Translations under genes and position numbers: made by a program
Source of the DNA: Paraburkholderia phenoliruptrix
GTDB taxonomy: Bacteria; Pseudomonadota; Gammaproteobacteria; Burkholderiales; Burkholderiaceae
Assembly: GCF_019511605.1 (NCBI RefSeq)
Contig: NZ_JAEUAV010000018.1
Span: 62,001-126,000, forward strand
Direction of reading: 5' to 3'
Length of the DNA stretch: 64,000 bases
Notes under the pieces: generated by a model
What the model was told of the DNA's origin: nothing
The model's input: the letters and a program-made list of their open reading frames with translations, nothing else
Database searches by the model: none
Shown: one piece after another, positions 7,845-16,422 of the stretch
How positions within the stretch are numbered: position 1 is the stretch's first letter
Layout: each line of letters starts with the position of its first letter

Positions 7845-8694
7845 GAAAGTTCTTGATCTCGATGCCGTCCGCGCGTTCGTGCTGGTTGCGGACCTGTGCA
7901 GCTTCACGCGTGCAGCCGACGCGCTGGACACCACACAATCGGCCGTCAGCCTGAAACTCAAGCGGCTGGAAGCGCACCTCGGCAAGCAGTTGCTGGAACG
8001 CACGCCGCGGGTGGTGCGCCTTTCCGTCGACGGCAAGGCGTTTCTCGGCGCCGCGCGTGAGCTGCTGACTGCGCACGAGCGGGCTCTGGGAGCGCTGTCG
8101 GTGGAACGTCGGAAACTGGCGCTCGGCCTGAGCGAGCACGTCGCCGGACCCGAGCTGCCGCACTTGCTGGCGCGCCTGGGTGCACACGATCCGGCGCTGG
8201 TGGTTGAACTGCACCTGGGCACGTCCGCCGCATTGCTGGCTCAATTCGACGAACGCCGGCTGGACGCAGCAATCGTGCGCGACAGTGCGGACGCGCCCCC
8301 GCGCGCGGACGCCCAGGTGCTGTTTACCGAACCGCTCGGCTGGCTCGCAACGCCGACGTGGCTGCCGCGTGTCGGCGAACCGCTGGCGCTCGCGTTGTTG
8401 AGTCCGCCGTGCAATGTGCGCGACACGGCTTTGCGGACACTGGCCGATGCGTCGATAGCATGGCAGGAGGTATTTGTCGGCGGCGGGGTAGCGGCCGTGG
8501 GCGCCGCGACAGCGGCCGGGCTCGCGGTGTCGCCGCTCGCGCGCAGAGTGGCGCCACGCGGTTTGATCGATGTCGGCGCGCGGTTGGGCTTGCCGTCGTT
8601 GCCGGAATCACGGGTGACGCTGCACTCGCGCGTGCGCGACGAGCGTTCGAAGGAGACGCTGCGGCTGGTGGCCAACGGGTTGGCGGGTGGATGA
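7843..8694 (+). CDS. LysR-family transcriptional regulator
   Basis: This is a 283-residue LysR-type regulator. The ATG at 7843 is chosen because the helix-turn-helix domain starts directly after it (LDLDAVRAFVLVADLCSFTRAADALDTTQSAVSLKLKRLE); the earlier ATG at 7801 adds 14 residues with no family resemblance. The C-terminal two-thirds form a periplasmic-binding-protein-like effector domain. It probably controls the divergent tautomerase gene. The inducer is not evident. Confidence 0.87.
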   Translation: MKVLDLDAVRAFVLVADLCSFTRAADALDTTQSAVSLKLKRLEAHLGKQLLERTPRVVRLSVDGKAFLGAARELLTAHERALGALSVERRKLALGLSEHVAGPELPHLLARLGAHDPALVVELHLGTSAALLAQFDERRLDAAIVRDSADAPPRADAQVLFTEPLGWLATPTWLPRVGEPLALALLSPPCNVRDTALRTLADASIAWQEVFVGGGVAAVGAATAAGLAVSPLARRVAPRGLIDVGARLGLPSLPESRVTLHSRVRDERSKETLRLVANGLAGG

Positions 8695-8792
8695 CTGGGG
8701 GCGAATGCGCCTGGTGACGCCGGTGTGCCGCTGACGCTCGCCGCAACACTCACCGCTACACCTCACCGCCCGCGTTGGCCGTCCGCCCTCGC

Positions 8793-9389
8793 TCAGTGCA
8801 GGATTGGCGGCAGCGATCCGCTGCGCGCGGTCGCCGGATCTGCCGCGGCGTCCGTCTGATCCGCACCGGCGCTGACCGGTTGCGGGTGCGGCTTCGGCTG
8901 CGCGGCAGCCGGTTGCGCAACTTGTGACTCGCGCGCCGGGCCCTTCGCCGTCGCGGCGCCCTTCGGTGCGTCACGATGCACCGCATGACCTCGCGCAGTA
9001 TCGGCATGCACGGCCCTGGCCTCGCCCGACTTCGTCCGGACGATCTGCGCGTGGGGTTTCCTGGCCGGCTCAACTCGCGCACCGTCTCGCTTCGCATGAC
9101 CGCCGACTATGGCCGCCGTCCTTTTAACGCTCGCCCCCGCGCCGTGCCGCACGCCATCGTGCGCGGCCGGCGTCGCCTTGGCGACATCACCGGCATGCTT
9201 GCCGGACTTCCTCGTTGCCGGCTTTATCGTCGGCTTGGTTGGCGGCTTTCCCGCCTGATGCTTCGTCGCGCCGTGCCTGGCATGCGTGCCGGCCTCGGGC
9301 GGATTCCACACTTCGGCGTAACCGTTTGCCACGGCCGCGCCGGCTACGCACCACGCCCCTATCGCCGTTGCTACTGCTCGAAACCACAT
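8793..9389 (-). CDS. Exported Ala/Lys/His-rich protein of unknown function
   Basis: The 198-residue product is not recognised. With the ATG at 9389, preceded by GGGAG at suitable distance, it begins with a probable signal peptide (MWFRAVATAIGAWCVAGAAVANG). The remainder is low-complexity and strongly basic, with many Lys, His, Arg, Ala and Pro residues and no predicted globular core. Proline- and alanine-rich segments near the C-terminus (QPAAAQPKPHPQP) suggest an extended periplasmic or surface polypeptide. It is convergent with the LysR gene and divergent from the toxin-antitoxin pair. Confidence 0.6.
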   Translation of the reverse strand: MWFRAVATAIGAWCVAGAAVANGYAEVWNPPEAGTHARHGATKHQAGKPPTKPTIKPATRKSGKHAGDVAKATPAAHDGVRHGAGASVKRTAAIVGGHAKRDGARVEPARKPHAQIVRTKSGEARAVHADTARGHAVHRDAPKGAATAKGPARESQVAQPAAAQPKPHPQPVSAGADQTDAAADPATARSGSLPPILH

Positions 9390-9440
9390 CTGCTGCACTC
9401 CCAAAATCGCTGCCTGCTGGCGAGCCGGGATTATATTCCC

Positions 9441-9468
9441 TTGCAAAAATCCGAAATTGGACTAGCAT
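9441..9468 (+). promoter_or_regulatory. Candidate sigma-70 promoter of the toxin-antitoxin operon
   Basis: TTGCAA (9441-9446) and TAGCAT (9463-9468) are spaced by 16 bases, 34 bases before the antitoxin ATG. The surrounding bases are AT-rich compared with the genes. Antitoxins of this family commonly repress their own promoter, but no clear operator dyad was seen. Confidence 0.4.
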
Positions 9469-9501
9469 AGGCAATAAGTACATATCAGGACTTACCCCAT
9501 C

Positions 9502-9939
9502 ATGGCTCCCGCCGCCCGCGCCGCCCAAGCTGAAGCGCCGATTCGTCGACCGTCTTCAGAGCCCTCGTTTGCGGAAATGTCCGCAGCGGGTTTGCGCGCA
9601 TTCTTCAATATCGCGCGAGACTGGGACTTGAGCGCGGACGAGCAGATCGTCCTGCTCGGCTCGCCCGGCCGCTCCACTTACTTCAAATGGAAGTCGGCGC
9701 CGGAAACGGCACGCCTTGGCCGCGACACGCTGGAGCGTCTGTCGCTGCTGCTCGGCATCTACAAGGCGCTGCAAATTCTCCTGCCGCAACCCAGCGCCGC
9801 GGACAGCTGGATCAAACGTCCCAACAGCGCGCCGCCGTTCGGCGGCCGGCGCGCATTGGACCGCATGCTGGCCGGCAACATTAGCGATCTGGTCGCGGTG
9901 CGCCAGTATCTCGACGCAATGCGGGGCGGCTGGGCGTGA
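9502..9939 (+). CDS. Xre/MbcA/ParS-family antitoxin
   Basis: This 145-residue protein is the expected antitoxin of the RES toxin encoded next to it. Residues of about 20-95 form an Xre-like helical DNA-binding region (GLRAFFNIARDWDLSADEQIVLLG, then TYFKWK and LERLSLLLGIYKALQIL). The C-terminal part has the MbcA/ParS toxin-binding layout (WIKRPNSAPPFGGRRALDRMLAGNISDLVAVRQYLDA). It overlaps the toxin start by four bases (GTGA), so the pair is translated together. Confidence 0.88.
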   Translation: MAPAARAAQAEAPIRRPSSEPSFAEMSAAGLRAFFNIARDWDLSADEQIVLLGSPGRSTYFKWKSAPETARLGRDTLERLSLLLGIYKALQILLPQPSAADSWIKRPNSAPPFGGRRALDRMLAGNISDLVAVRQYLDAMRGGWA

Positions 9940-10637
9940 CACAACCGCATTGGCAGGACCGCTGGCGCAGCGCGCCGCTGGACTGGTCGCCCGCGTACCG
10001 CGTCATTCCCACGCGCTTTCCGGCCGTCAATCTGTTCGATCGGGTTGCCTCGGCGGAAGATTTCGACGCGCTCTACGCGCTCGAAGCCATGACCAACGAC
10101 AGGCTGCGCACCGAAGTCGGCGACCTCGATCTCGTGCCGCGCGAAGAACGCCGCTTCGGGCCAGGCTATGGGCCGATCATGGCCGCGCTCACGCATCTGA
10201 ATCCGCTTGGCAGCCGCTTTTCCGACGGCACCTACGGCGTGTTCTATTGCGCCCGTTCGCGCGCAACGGCCATCGCCGAAACGCGCTATCACACGGGCAA
10301 GTTCATGGAAGCCACAGCCGAGCCGCCCATGCGACAGCAAATGCGTCTGTACACGGTGGTGGCGCAAGGAGAGGTGGTAGACCTGCGCGGCGATCAGCAA
10401 CTGGACCTCGCAGTGCTTTCGCCGGACGACTATCTCGCCGGCCAGTCGCTCGGACGGGCGGTGCGCGAAGCCGGGGCGCCAGGCATTGCGTATCCGTCGG
10501 TGCGCGACCCCGAGGGCGAATGCCTCGCGGCATTCAGGACCACGCTGCTGCGCGACTGCCATCACGCGGCGTACCTCGAGTACAACTGGAACGGCACGAG
10601 TGTGGACATGGTGTTCGAACTGAGCCAGGTCGGCTGA
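9936..10637 (+). CDS. RES-domain toxin
   Basis: This 233-residue RES-domain protein is the toxin of an Xre-RES type II system. Characterised relatives (MbcT, ParT, Res) consume NAD+ or ADP-ribosylate a target. The name-giving residues can be placed: Arg in AYRVIP near residue 22, Glu in AIAETRYH near 113 and Ser in IAYPSVRD near 188. The start is the GTG at 9936, overlapping the antitoxin stop. All three key positions are intact, so it should be active when freed from the antitoxin. Confidence 0.87.
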   Translation: MTQPHWQDRWRSAPLDWSPAYRVIPTRFPAVNLFDRVASAEDFDALYALEAMTNDRLRTEVGDLDLVPREERRFGPGYGPIMAALTHLNPLGSRFSDGTYGVFYCARSRATAIAETRYHTGKFMEATAEPPMRQQMRLYTVVAQGEVVDLRGDQQLDLAVLSPDDYLAGQSLGRAVREAGAPGIAYPSVRDPEGECLAAFRTTLLRDCHHAAYLEYNWNGTSVDMVFELSQVG

Positions 10638-10689
10638 CAGCGCGTCGAACAGCGCGCATCGACGCCGCGCGCAATCGGTCTGGCGCCGC

Positions 10690-11427
10690 TCAGGGCAGCG
10701 CCAGTGCTGCCGCGCCTTCCGCGCGCGCTTCTTCGACGGAAATGGACCAGCGCCGCAGCGCCCTCGGTTCGACGAGAGTGAGTCTGCCGCCAGGCCCGAA
10801 CGCGCCGGTGTCGATGAACACCTGCGAGCCGACCTGCTTGATGTCGCGCATCGGCGTATGGCCGCAGTAAGTGAGCGACAAACCGCGTTGCCGTTGCGGG
10901 TCGCCATTACCCATTGCCAGTTCGCGTCCCCACAGCATTTGCTGACGCGTTTCGGCGGAGAAATTGCCGGCGTCGAGTTCAGCATCTGTACCGAAGAATT
11001 CGGCGTGCAGAACATTGAAGCGCTCCTGCCCACTGCCCACTACGCGCGCAAGCGGCAACGTGCGCAGCCGCTCCGCGTAGCGGCGCAGGCTCTCGTCGGG
11101 CAAGTTGGCCGCCCAAGCGCCGCCAATGCCATACCACCACTGACGCCGCAAGCGGCCCTCCGCAACCGCGCACAGCGCGTCTTCATGATTGCCGAGCACC
11201 GCGAAAAACCACGGCTTGTCGAGCAGCGCGAGCGCCTGCTCGGAGTGCTCGCCACGATCCACCAGATCGCCGACTGAAAACAGCCGGTCGCAAGCCGGGT
11301 CGAACGAAACGAGGCGCAGCAGGTAGCGCAATGCATCGACACAACCGTGCAAGTCGCCGACTACGAAGTCGCGGCCGCTCCGGTTGGCCGGGTGATGTTG
11401 AACAGAGGTATCGAGTACGGAAGCCAT
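10690..11427 (-). CDS. PPP-family metallophosphatase (Ser/Thr phosphatase-like)
   Basis: This 245-residue enzyme has the metal-binding motifs of PPP phosphatases in order: GDLHG (about residue 25), GDLVDRG (about 55), GNHE (about 80) and CGHTP near residue 195. Such bacterial proteins (PrpA/PrpB, lambda phosphatase) use Mn2+ to hydrolyse phosphoesters, often phospho-Ser/Thr or phospho-Tyr. The ATG at 11427 places the catalytic domain about 20 residues from the start. The ATG at 11508 would add 27 residues and cannot be excluded. No membrane segment is present. Confidence 0.85.
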   Translation of the reverse strand: MASVLDTSVQHHPANRSGRDFVVGDLHGCVDALRYLLRLVSFDPACDRLFSVGDLVDRGEHSEQALALLDKPWFFAVLGNHEDALCAVAEGRLRRQWWYGIGGAWAANLPDESLRRYAERLRTLPLARVVGSGQERFNVLHAEFFGTDAELDAGNFSAETRQQMLWGRELAMGNGDPQRQRGLSLTYCGHTPMRDIKQVGSQVFIDTGAFGPGGRLTLVEPRALRRWSISVEEARAEGAAALALP

Positions 11428-11872
11428 AAGCTCATCATAATGCGCAATGCGGGATGCGTATGCGCGCTGCCTCTCGTAGCGCGGCAACAGAAGGCGAAAA
11501 GTTGACATGGAATCACGCGAAAAACCCATGTTTGCGGGCAAATCTTGCCGCAAACCGTCACCGTGAAGGCGCGTCCTTGCTGGCTTCGCGGGTCTGCCAA
11601 GCCAGCGTTCCTGCGGATGCGCCGCCTGTGCGTGCACGCACCGATAAGCGGATTCGACGTAGAAACGCCACCGAAAGTTGCGCCGGCGAACACGTGCGCC
11701 TGCAATCGACCTTCAATTGAAAGGCATTGGCAAGGCCATTGCGGAACACTGTGCGTGTGCTGCGCCGCTCGAAGATAGTGCACCGCGGGTGCGTCCCGGG
11801 TGCGCCCTAAGTGCGCCTCAAGTGCGCCGCGCACCCATAAAATCTGCGACACCTCGGCGTCTCATCTATTTC
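11428..11872. other. Divergent intergenic region before the DUF1345 gene
   Basis: The 445 bases hold an inverted repeat TTTGCGG-N10-CCGCAAA (11531-11554) and an 11-bp periodic repeat (11789-11832, listed separately). Open frames extend from both flanking genes but show no family resemblance. Promoters for both genes are expected here, but no convincing hexamer pair was found. Confidence 0.45.
11789..11832. repeat. Four 11-bp GTGCG repeats
   Basis: Four units beginning GTGCG start at 11789, 11800, 11811 and 11822, an exact 11-base period (GTGCGTCCCGG, GTGCGCCCTAA, GTGCGCCTCAA, GTGCGCCGCGC). They end 40 bases before the DUF1345 start codon. The helical phasing could matter for protein binding, or the array may be simple slippage. 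Confidence 0.7.
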
Positions 11873-12535
11873 ATGTTCACAAAATACTATCCGCAAACGC
11901 TTCGCAACCGTCCACGCATGCTGATCGCGCTTGCTCTGGGCGTCGTCGCCGCGGTGTTGATGCCGCAGCACATGCGGCCGATGGTCCGTGTACTGGTCGG
12001 CTGGGACACCGCGGTGTGGAGTTATCTGGTGTTGATCTGGGCGCACATGGTCGCCGCGGACGAACACCGCGTGCGCGATTCGGCGCGCCGCGACGACGAG
12101 AACGCGGGCGTCGTGCTGTTCGTGATCTGCGTCGCCACGATCGCGAGCATTGCCGCGATCGTGCTCGAACTTGCGTCGGCCAAGGGCACGGCAGGGGCCT
12201 CGACCGTGTGGCATTACACGCTGACCGGACTGACGCTGATCGGCGCGTGGTTCATGATTCCCACCATTTTCACGTTGCACTACGCGCGGCTCTACTACGA
12301 CACCGGCGTGCAGGAAACGCCGCTGCTCTTTCCCGATCAATCGCTGACGCCGGACTATTGGGACTTTCTGTACTTCTCGTTCACGATAGCTGTCGCGTCG
12401 CAGACGTCCGATGTGGTGCTGCGCTCGCGCACCATTCGCCGCGCCGCGCTCGCACAATCCATTCTTTCCTTTTATTTCAACGTCGCGGTGCTCGGCTTGT
12501 GCGTGAACATCGCGGCCGGCCTGCTCGGCTCGTAA
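11873..12535 (+). CDS. DUF1345 family membrane protein
   Basis: This 220-residue inner-membrane protein of the DUF1345 family has about five hydrophobic segments (LIALALGVVAAVLM, VWSYLVLIWAHMVAA, VVLFVICVATIASIAAIVL, LTLIGAWFMIPTIFTLHYA and SFYFNVAVLGLCVNIAAGLLG). The conserved TPDYWDFLYFSFTIAVASQTSDV block is visible near residues 155-180 and resembles an ion-channel pore-helix region, though no function is established. The ATG at 11873 is chosen because the family sequence begins there; the frame stays open upstream. Confidence 0.85.
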   Translation: MFTKYYPQTLRNRPRMLIALALGVVAAVLMPQHMRPMVRVLVGWDTAVWSYLVLIWAHMVAADEHRVRDSARRDDENAGVVLFVICVATIASIAAIVLELASAKGTAGASTVWHYTLTGLTLIGAWFMIPTIFTLHYARLYYDTGVQETPLLFPDQSLTPDYWDFLYFSFTIAVASQTSDVVLRSRTIRRAALAQSILSFYFNVAVLGLCVNIAAGLLGS

Positions 12536-12966
12536 TGTCGTATCGTTGCGCGGCCCGCATGCAGCGCCGCGCTCTCTGACAACGGCCCCTCGTCCCGCCG
12601 CGTCGCGTGTAAAACGCGGACCAACGCCGCCCGTTTTACACGGGCTCGGGCCCTCCAGCGGCTGCCCACGCCGCCGCGCGCCACAACGCTTCCTTGAGAA
12701 CACTCGCTGCTCCGAGCGCCGCCGCGCCCGCCTCACGGGCACAGCCTTTGCTGACTTCCGCAAACGTTCTGACCGGCTCGTGCCGCGACGCCTGGCGGCG
12801 AGGCACCCGTAACTGGCCAGCGGCGTGACGATCTTTGCACTACATTGACCAAGTACGCGCCGTCAGTCTACGGATCGCGCGGCAGCCGGCTCTGGAAGCC
12901 CAATGAGCGCTGTGATCGCATGCCAATTGCATCCACACCGCAGCAGGACAAATCTGGAAACGACCG
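12536..12966. other. Intergenic region upstream of the alpha-glucan operon
   Basis: The 431 bases should hold the promoter of the seven-gene glucan/trehalose operon. A TTGACC at 12845 is followed 17 bases later by CTACGG, a weak candidate promoter. A long inverted repeat at 12606-12642 is listed separately. GGAAACG shortly before 12967 could be the glgE ribosome site. No gene was recognised. Confidence 0.45.
12606..12642. promoter_or_regulatory. Inverted repeat CGTGTAAAACG-N15-CGTTTTACACG
   Basis: Two perfectly complementary 11-base arms flank a 15-base spacer, 70 bases after the DUF1345 stop and 325 bases before glgE. It may be an operator (half-sites 26 bases centre to centre) or a hairpin ending the DUF1345 transcript. 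There is no T-run behind it, which argues against a simple intrinsic terminator. Confidence 0.5.
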
Positions 12967-15900
12967 ATGGAACCTCCAAACGGGTACGCGCCGCGGATCT
13001 ATTTTTTTCATTCACCTCTGGTCGGTCCGCTTGACGCGTGGCCTGCGCAGTTCGCTCACGCGGCCGCGCTCGGCTTCGATCACGCGCTGATCGGCAGCCT
13101 TTTCGAGCCAGGCCGGGCAAGCCACGGCCAGGTCGTCGGCAACCACGCGCGCCTGCACCCGGCGTTCGAAGCGCAAGGTTCCGGCGGCGACGCAATCCGC
13201 ACACTCGCGGACGAGGCGCGTCGACATGGCCTGACCTTGTTGGCCGATCTGGTGATCGACCGCGTCGCCGCCGACGGTGCGCTCTACGCCGAACACGCAG
13301 ACTGGTTTCATCCGCTGGAGCGGGAAGAGGCACGTCTCGACCCGCGTCATGTCCATCGCGAGGACAACGTCGCTTACGCGAACTTCACCGATGCGGGTAC
13401 GTGTGCCGCGCTCGCCGACTGGTGGACGCGCCAGCTTCTCGCGCTCGCCGAGGCCGGCATTGGCGGCTTCCGTTTCGATTCGCCGCATCGTGTGCCCGCA
13501 GAAGTCTGGCGGCAGTTGCGCGACGCCGTGCGCGCTGCTCATCCCGACGTGCGCTTTCTCGCCGCAACGCCTGGCCTCGCGCGCGGCGATCTGTCCGGGC
13601 TCGAAGGCGCGGGCTTCGACAGCGTGTTCTCGTCGGTGCGCTGGTGGGACTATCGCGCAAGCTGGATGGTCGAAGAGCACGCCGCGCTCGCGCGCATAGG
13701 CGGACCGATTGCATTTCCCGAAGCGCCGTACGGTACGCGGCTCGCCGCCGAGTTGAGCGACCCGCATGATGCGAGCGTGGTTGAGCGCGCTTATCGGCGC
13801 GCACTGTTCACGGCGGCCGCCGTCGGCACCGGCTGGATGATGCCGATGGGTTTCGAATACGGCGTGAGCGAACCCATGTCGCAAACGCGAGGCGACGCGT
13901 CGCAATTCGCGCTCGCTTGCCAGGCGAAGCGCTTCGACCTGTCGCAATCCATCTCCCTCGCCAACGACCTCGCGCGCCACACGAAGGCGCTGCAGGTGAA
14001 CGGCGAGCTGCGTCCGTTGAGCGGGCCAGGTGCGCCGGCCGCTGTGCTGCTGCGCGCCGACCAACCCGACATGCGGGACGCCGGCCAGGCGGTGCTGATC
14101 GCCATCAATCCCGAACTCAGTGCGGCGGTTCGTGTGGATCCGGCGCGCTTTCTTGCCGGCGTGCCCGGCAATTTCACGCGCTTCATTCCGCTCGACGCAC
14201 GCGGCGGTGCGTCGCCCGCGGCATTGGAACCGTTCACGCTCGCCCCCGGCGCCGTGCGTCTCTTCCAGGCCGTCACGGAAAAGCCGATTTGTCTCGCACC
14301 GCCCATCGACAAAGCGAACAGCAAGCGCAGCGGCCGCAAGACAGTGCTCGAAGCGATCAACGCGCCGCGCGTCGCGATTGAAAGCGTCATGCCTTCCGTG
14401 GACAACGGCCGCTTCGCCGCTAAGCGCAGCGTCGGCGAACGCGCGGAGATCAGCGCCGCGATTTTCGCCGAGGGTCACGACAAGATTGCAGCCGCGGTGC
14501 TGTGGCGCGCCGCGGACGAGAACACCTGGCACGAAGTACTGATGAGCCCGGCACAACCGGCCGGCCTCGACATCTGGAAGGCGCGCATTCCGCTCGAACG
14601 CATGGGCCGTCACGAGTTCACGGTGATCGCCTGGCGCGACGACTTTGCTTCGCTCGTCGAGCACGTCGAGAAGAAGCTGAAGGCCGGGCAGACAGTCGAG
14701 ATCGAACTCGACGAAGCCGCGCACCTGTTCGCGCTCGTGCTCGCCGAAGTGGAAACAGCGGAAGGCGCGGACAAAGAGCCGCTCGAACACATCGTCACGC
14801 AGTTCAAGAAGGCCGACGACGACCAAGCCAGGCTCAAGCTGCTGCTCGACCCGGCCACCGCGAAGGCGATGACCGCCGCGCGACATCGTCCGTTCCTGAG
14901 CCGCGATCCGGTGACCTACAAGATTGACGCCGAACGCACTGCCGCGCGTTTTGCGAGTTGGTACGAGATCTTCCCGCGTTCCATGAGCGACGACGAATCG
15001 CGCCACGGCACCTTCGCCGACGTCACCAGGAAGCTGCCGCGCATTCGCGACATGGGCTTCGACGTGCTGTACTTTCCGCCGATTCATCCGATCGGCCTGA
15101 GCAATCGCAAGGGGCGCAACAACACGCTCAATGCGCAGCCCGGCGACGTCGGCAGCCCGTATGCGATCGGCGCGGCCGAAGGCGGCCATACGGCCGTGCA
15201 TCCGCAACTGGGCACGCTCGATGACTTCAAGGCGATGCTCGCCGCCGCGCATGCGCACGGCCTTGAAATCGCGCTGGACTTCGCAATTCAATGTTCGCCG
15301 GATCATCCGTGGTTGAAGGAGCATCCGACATGGTTCGCCTGGCGCCCCGACGGCACCTTGCGTTACGCGGAAAACCCGCCCAAGAAGTACCAGGACATCG
15401 TCAACCCTGACTTCTACGCGCACGACGCAAAGCCCGACTTGTGGCTCGCGTTGCGCGACGTGATCCTGTTCTGGATCGAGGCGGGCGTGCATATCTTCCG
15501 CGTCGACAATCCGCACACGAAGCCTTTGCCGTTCTGGGAGTGGATGATCAACGACGTGCGCTCGCGCTATCCGGACACCATCTTCCTTGCCGAGGCATTC
15601 ACCCGGCCGCGCATGATGAACCGACTCGGCAAGATCGGCTTCTCGCAGTCGTACACATACTTCACGTGGCGCGAGTCGAAGCGCGATTTCATCGAGTATC
15701 TGACCGACCTCACGCAGACCGGCGCACGCGATTTCTACCGGCCGAACTTCTTCGTGAATACGCCGGACATCAATCCGCGCCATCTGCAATCGCAGGGACG
15801 TACCGGCTTTCTGATTCGCGCGGCGCTCGCTTCCACGCTCGCCGGCCTGTGGGGCGTGTATAGCGGCTTCGAGCTTTGCGAGGCTGCGGCGTTGCCGAAC

Positions 15901-16422
15901 AGCGAGGAATACCTCGACTCCGAGAAGTATCAGTTGCGCGCGTGGGACTGGAACCGGCCCGGCAACATCATGGCCGAGATCACCGCGTTGAATCGCATTC
16001 GCCGCGCGAATCCCGCGCTGCAAACGCACCTCGGTCTCACGTTCCTGCCTGCACACAACGAGAACATTCTGTTCTTCGAGAAGGCGACCGAAGCGCGCGA
16101 CAACGTGATTCTGGTCGCCGTCAATCTCGACCCGTTCAACGAGCAAGGCGCGGATATCGAGTTGTCGTGGGAGACCTTCCAGAAATGGAGTCTGCACGAT
16201 CACGGCGTACTCGAAGTCACCGACCAGATGACCGGCGCGCGTTTTGACTGGCACGGCCGCTGGCAGCATGTGCGGCTCGGGCCGGGCCAGCCGTTTTCGA
16301 TCTGGCGCATTGCGCCGCTCGGCGGCCTGCCCGCCGAGCGCCCCGACGAAGCCGACAGCGATTCGACCAGCGCCCTTCACGCAGACGCTGGCAACCCTAC
16401 CCCGACGGAAGGTGCGATATGA
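12967..16422 (+). CDS. glgE: Alpha-1,4-glucan:maltose-1-phosphate maltosyltransferase with extra N-terminal GH13-like domain
   Basis: GlgE extends alpha-1,4-glucan with maltosyl units from maltose-1-phosphate. The 1151-residue protein is much longer than the roughly 660-700 residues of actinobacterial GlgE. The classical enzyme occupies about 458-1125: an N-terminal beta domain, then the GH13 barrel with nucleophile Asp847 (FRVDNPHTKPLPFWEW, including the GlgE-type NPHTKP motif) and acid/base Glu876 (IFLAEAF). Residues of about 1-440 form a second amylase-like domain. It keeps an Asp at the nucleophile position (GFRFD, 171) but has Ala200 where the acid/base Glu should be (FLAATPG), so it is probably non-catalytic. 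The gene overlaps treS by four bases (ATGA). Confidence 0.93.
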   Translation: MEPPNGYAPRIYFFHSPLVGPLDAWPAQFAHAAALGFDHALIGSLFEPGRASHGQVVGNHARLHPAFEAQGSGGDAIRTLADEARRHGLTLLADLVIDRVAADGALYAEHADWFHPLEREEARLDPRHVHREDNVAYANFTDAGTCAALADWWTRQLLALAEAGIGGFRFDSPHRVPAEVWRQLRDAVRAAHPDVRFLAATPGLARGDLSGLEGAGFDSVFSSVRWWDYRASWMVEEHAALARIGGPIAFPEAPYGTRLAAELSDPHDASVVERAYRRALFTAAAVGTGWMMPMGFEYGVSEPMSQTRGDASQFALACQAKRFDLSQSISLANDLARHTKALQVNGELRPLSGPGAPAAVLLRADQPDMRDAGQAVLIAINPELSAAVRVDPARFLAGVPGNFTRFIPLDARGGASPAALEPFTLAPGAVRLFQAVTEKPICLAPPIDKANSKRSGRKTVLEAINAPRVAIESVMPSVDNGRFAAKRSVGERAEISAAIFAEGHDKIAAAVLWRAADENTWHEVLMSPAQPAGLDIWKARIPLERMGRHEFTVIAWRDDFASLVEHVEKKLKAGQTVEIELDEAAHLFALVLAEVETAEGADKEPLEHIVTQFKKADDDQARLKLLLDPATAKAMTAARHRPFLSRDPVTYKIDAERTAARFASWYEIFPRSMSDDESRHGTFADVTRKLPRIRDMGFDVLYFPPIHPIGLSNRKGRNNTLNAQPGDVGSPYAIGAAEGGHTAVHPQLGTLDDFKAMLAAAHAHGLEIALDFAIQCSPDHPWLKEHPTWFAWRPDGTLRYAENPPKKYQDIVNPDFYAHDAKPDLWLALRDVILFWIEAGVHIFRVDNPHTKPLPFWEWMINDVRSRYPDTIFLAEAFTRPRMMNRLGKIGFSQSYTYFTWRESKRDFIEYLTDLTQTGARDFYRPNFFVNTPDINPRHLQSQGRTGFLIRAALASTLAGLWGVYSGFELCEAAALPNSEEYLDSEKYQLRAWDWNRPGNIMAEITALNRIRRANPALQTHLGLTFLPAHNENILFFEKATEARDNVILVAVNLDPFNEQGADIELSWETFQKWSLHDHGVLEVTDQMTGARFDWHGRWQHVRLGPGQPFSIWRIAPLGGLPAERPDEADSDSTSALHADAGNPTPTEGAI

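Noticed and set aside
13012..16380. Open reading frame of 1122 codons antisense to glgE
   Set aside because: Its Arg/His/Ala/Gly-rich product has no family resemblance and mirrors the codon pattern of a strongly supported gene; GC-rich genes commonly leave such frames open.
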